64,000 nucleotides of DNA, from NCBI GenBank assembly GCA_907165275.2, contig OU015672.1, positions 3,020,501-3,084,500 of the forward strand, written 5' to 3'. The stretch's first letter is position 1; the number at the start of each line of letters is the position of its first letter. A program made the translations under genes and the position numbers. Under the pieces are notes generated by a model. That model was not told the origin of the DNA. It saw only the letters and a list, made by a program, of their open reading frames with translations, and did not search any database. This DNA comes from Zygaena filipendulae. Lineage: Eukaryota; Arthropoda; Insecta; Lepidoptera; Zygaenidae. Below are positions 63,233 to 64,000 of this stretch, piece by piece.

Positions 63233-64000
63233 TTAAATGAATAGTTCATTTTCTGTCAATCTTTCGCATGCATAATCATTGTCATCATTTTGATCTTCAT
63301 TGCTATTATTATGAAAGGCCTGCTCAGCAGAATAGTAAAAAACTAATTCAGGTAAGTCTCGCCAATTTTCTCCATAATGTTTTTCCAGTAATTTACATAC
63401 ATCATTGACTTTCTCCTTCTTCAAATTTACTCCTACAGGTAGAGCTATGGGCGTAATGCTACATACAGATTTACCCTTTTTGGTAATGAACTTTTTAGTG
63501 TTTCTTTCGCTTTTGTAATTTTCCTCTCCCTGAACAGTAACATTAGTTCTTCCTTTATATAACAAAAATCTTTTCGAAATGTTAAAGCCGAAGTGCCAAC
63601 TACCTGGAGGTTTAAGAACTGCATTTGTTTCAGTTTTCCAGTCTAAAACAGGCACTTCTTCCGACAAGTGAAATGTCTTCGCATAAGCAGTTAATAAATG
63701 TACATATTCCTCTGGTTTCATGATCACTTCTTTTCTCCGAATATCTTTTTCTATTTTGGCGAAAACTCTATCAGCCGGGCGAAAAGAATGACCGACTATC
63801 GGAAATATTATTTCCATATGTTTTAATTGGGTTGGTGCATGCGAATATAGCCACTTGGAACACATCCCAATTAAAATAGAATTTTTGTTCTGGCCACCAC
63901 AGCCATCTGCAAACAGTCTCAACTTTTTAACATTTTTAGGTATATTTAAGTTTTTTAAAGTATGATAAACAGCACTAGAAACTTCATTGGAGCCTTTTGG
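63233..64000 (-). CDS. Uncharacterised arthropod DDE-like protein, C-terminal part (runs off window)
   Basis: The minus-strand frame is open from the window edge to a stop at 63233: PKGSNEVSSAVYHTLKNLNI, LRLFADGCGGQNKNSILIGM, KHMEIIFPIVGHSFRPADRV, FAKIEKDIRRKEVIMKPEEY, VLDWKTETNAVLKPPGSWHF, GFNISKRFLLYKGRTNVTVQ, and an acidic C-terminus. F.DGCGGQNKN with a downstream GHSF.PADR.F is a pair of blocks conserved in a large set of repeat-associated arthropod proteins of unknown function. The DGC and ADR acids suggest an RNase-H/DDE fold. I recall the family as DUF7869-like but cannot confirm. About 256 codons are visible without a stop, so the copy is recent. Confidence 0.6.
   Translation of the reverse strand, partial: PKGSNEVSSAVYHTLKNLNIPKNVKKLRLFADGCGGQNKNSILIGMCSKWLYSHAPTQLKHMEIIFPIVGHSFRPADRVFAKIEKDIRRKEVIMKPEEYVHLLTAYAKTFHLSEEVPVLDWKTETNAVLKPPGSWHFGFNISKRFLLYKGRTNVTVQGEENYKSERNTKKFITKKGKSVCSITPIALPVGVNLKKEKVNDVCKLLEKHYGENWRDLPELVFYYSAEQAFHNNSNEDQNDDNDYACERLTENELFI

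Overview
This window is a eukaryotic nuclear sequence made almost entirely of transposable elements and their remains. I found no convincing host gene, tRNA, rRNA or CRISPR array. The setting looks lepidopteran (moth or butterfly). The evidence is the AT-rich background with many TAGGTACCTACC-like stretches, several short dispersed repeats I recognise from moth genomes (the AACCGACTTCCAAAAAGG type, and the CCGCGGGT...CCAAATTTCATCC...CCGTTCAGCCGTT type), and the mix of families: CR1/jockey-like LINEs, an LINE with a restriction-like endonuclease, BEL/Pao, Ty1/copia, Ty3/gypsy, DIRS-like, P, hAT, piggyBac, Tc1/mariner and PIF/Harbinger. The species call is inference.

Layout. 0-3.2 kb: a 797-bp unit that recurs near 38.6 and 49.5 kb, then dispersed repeats and part of a hAT transposase. 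3.2-7.6 kb: a long LINE with an open 1174-codon ORF, inserted inside that hAT gene, whose other half lies at 7.6-7.7 kb. 8.0-9.7 kb: broken copia pol carrying a small LINE insert. 10.7-12.7 kb: an element with 418-bp inverted repeats. 13.7-14.9 kb: mariner transposase with an intron and two stops. 15.1-16.7 kb: three short inverted-repeat elements in a row. 17.1-20.2 kb: a three-exon THAP-domain pseudogene whose first intron holds a restriction-endonuclease LINE. 20.9-25.4 kb: piggyBac tail, then a jockey-type LINE interrupted by a second LINE and meeting an inverted LINE end. 26.7-31.2 kb: fragments of BEL, copia and another LINE. 32.7-34.2 kb: fragments of a DDE-like protein and a LINE ORF1. 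35.7-38.2 kb: a P-superfamily transposase with an intact 822-codon ORF.

39.1-49.5 kb is the best preserved element: a Ty3/gypsy retrotransposon on the minus strand. It has 2.2-2.4-kb LTRs, a 4-bp target duplication, a primer site matching tRNA-His, a polypurine tract, gag, and a -1 frameshift signal leading into a pol that starts with a G-patch-like motif. The unoccupied version of its target site is present at 468-471, so the insertion is proven within the window.

50.5-59.4 kb: remains of a DIRS-like element (tyrosine recombinase and a gag-like ORF split by about 6 kb), mixed with a large inverted repeat, a Ulp1-like/USP-like double-protease remnant and a 991-bp inverted-repeat element. 59.7-62.7 kb: the end of a BEL/Pao pol followed by a broken fusion-type env gene, with a LINE fragment between them. 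63.2-64 kb: the C-terminal part of an uncharacterised arthropod DDE-like protein that runs off the window.

The strongest signals are the G-patch/frameshift gypsy element with its unequal LTRs, the RT-less gag plus recombinase pair, and the double-protease remnant.
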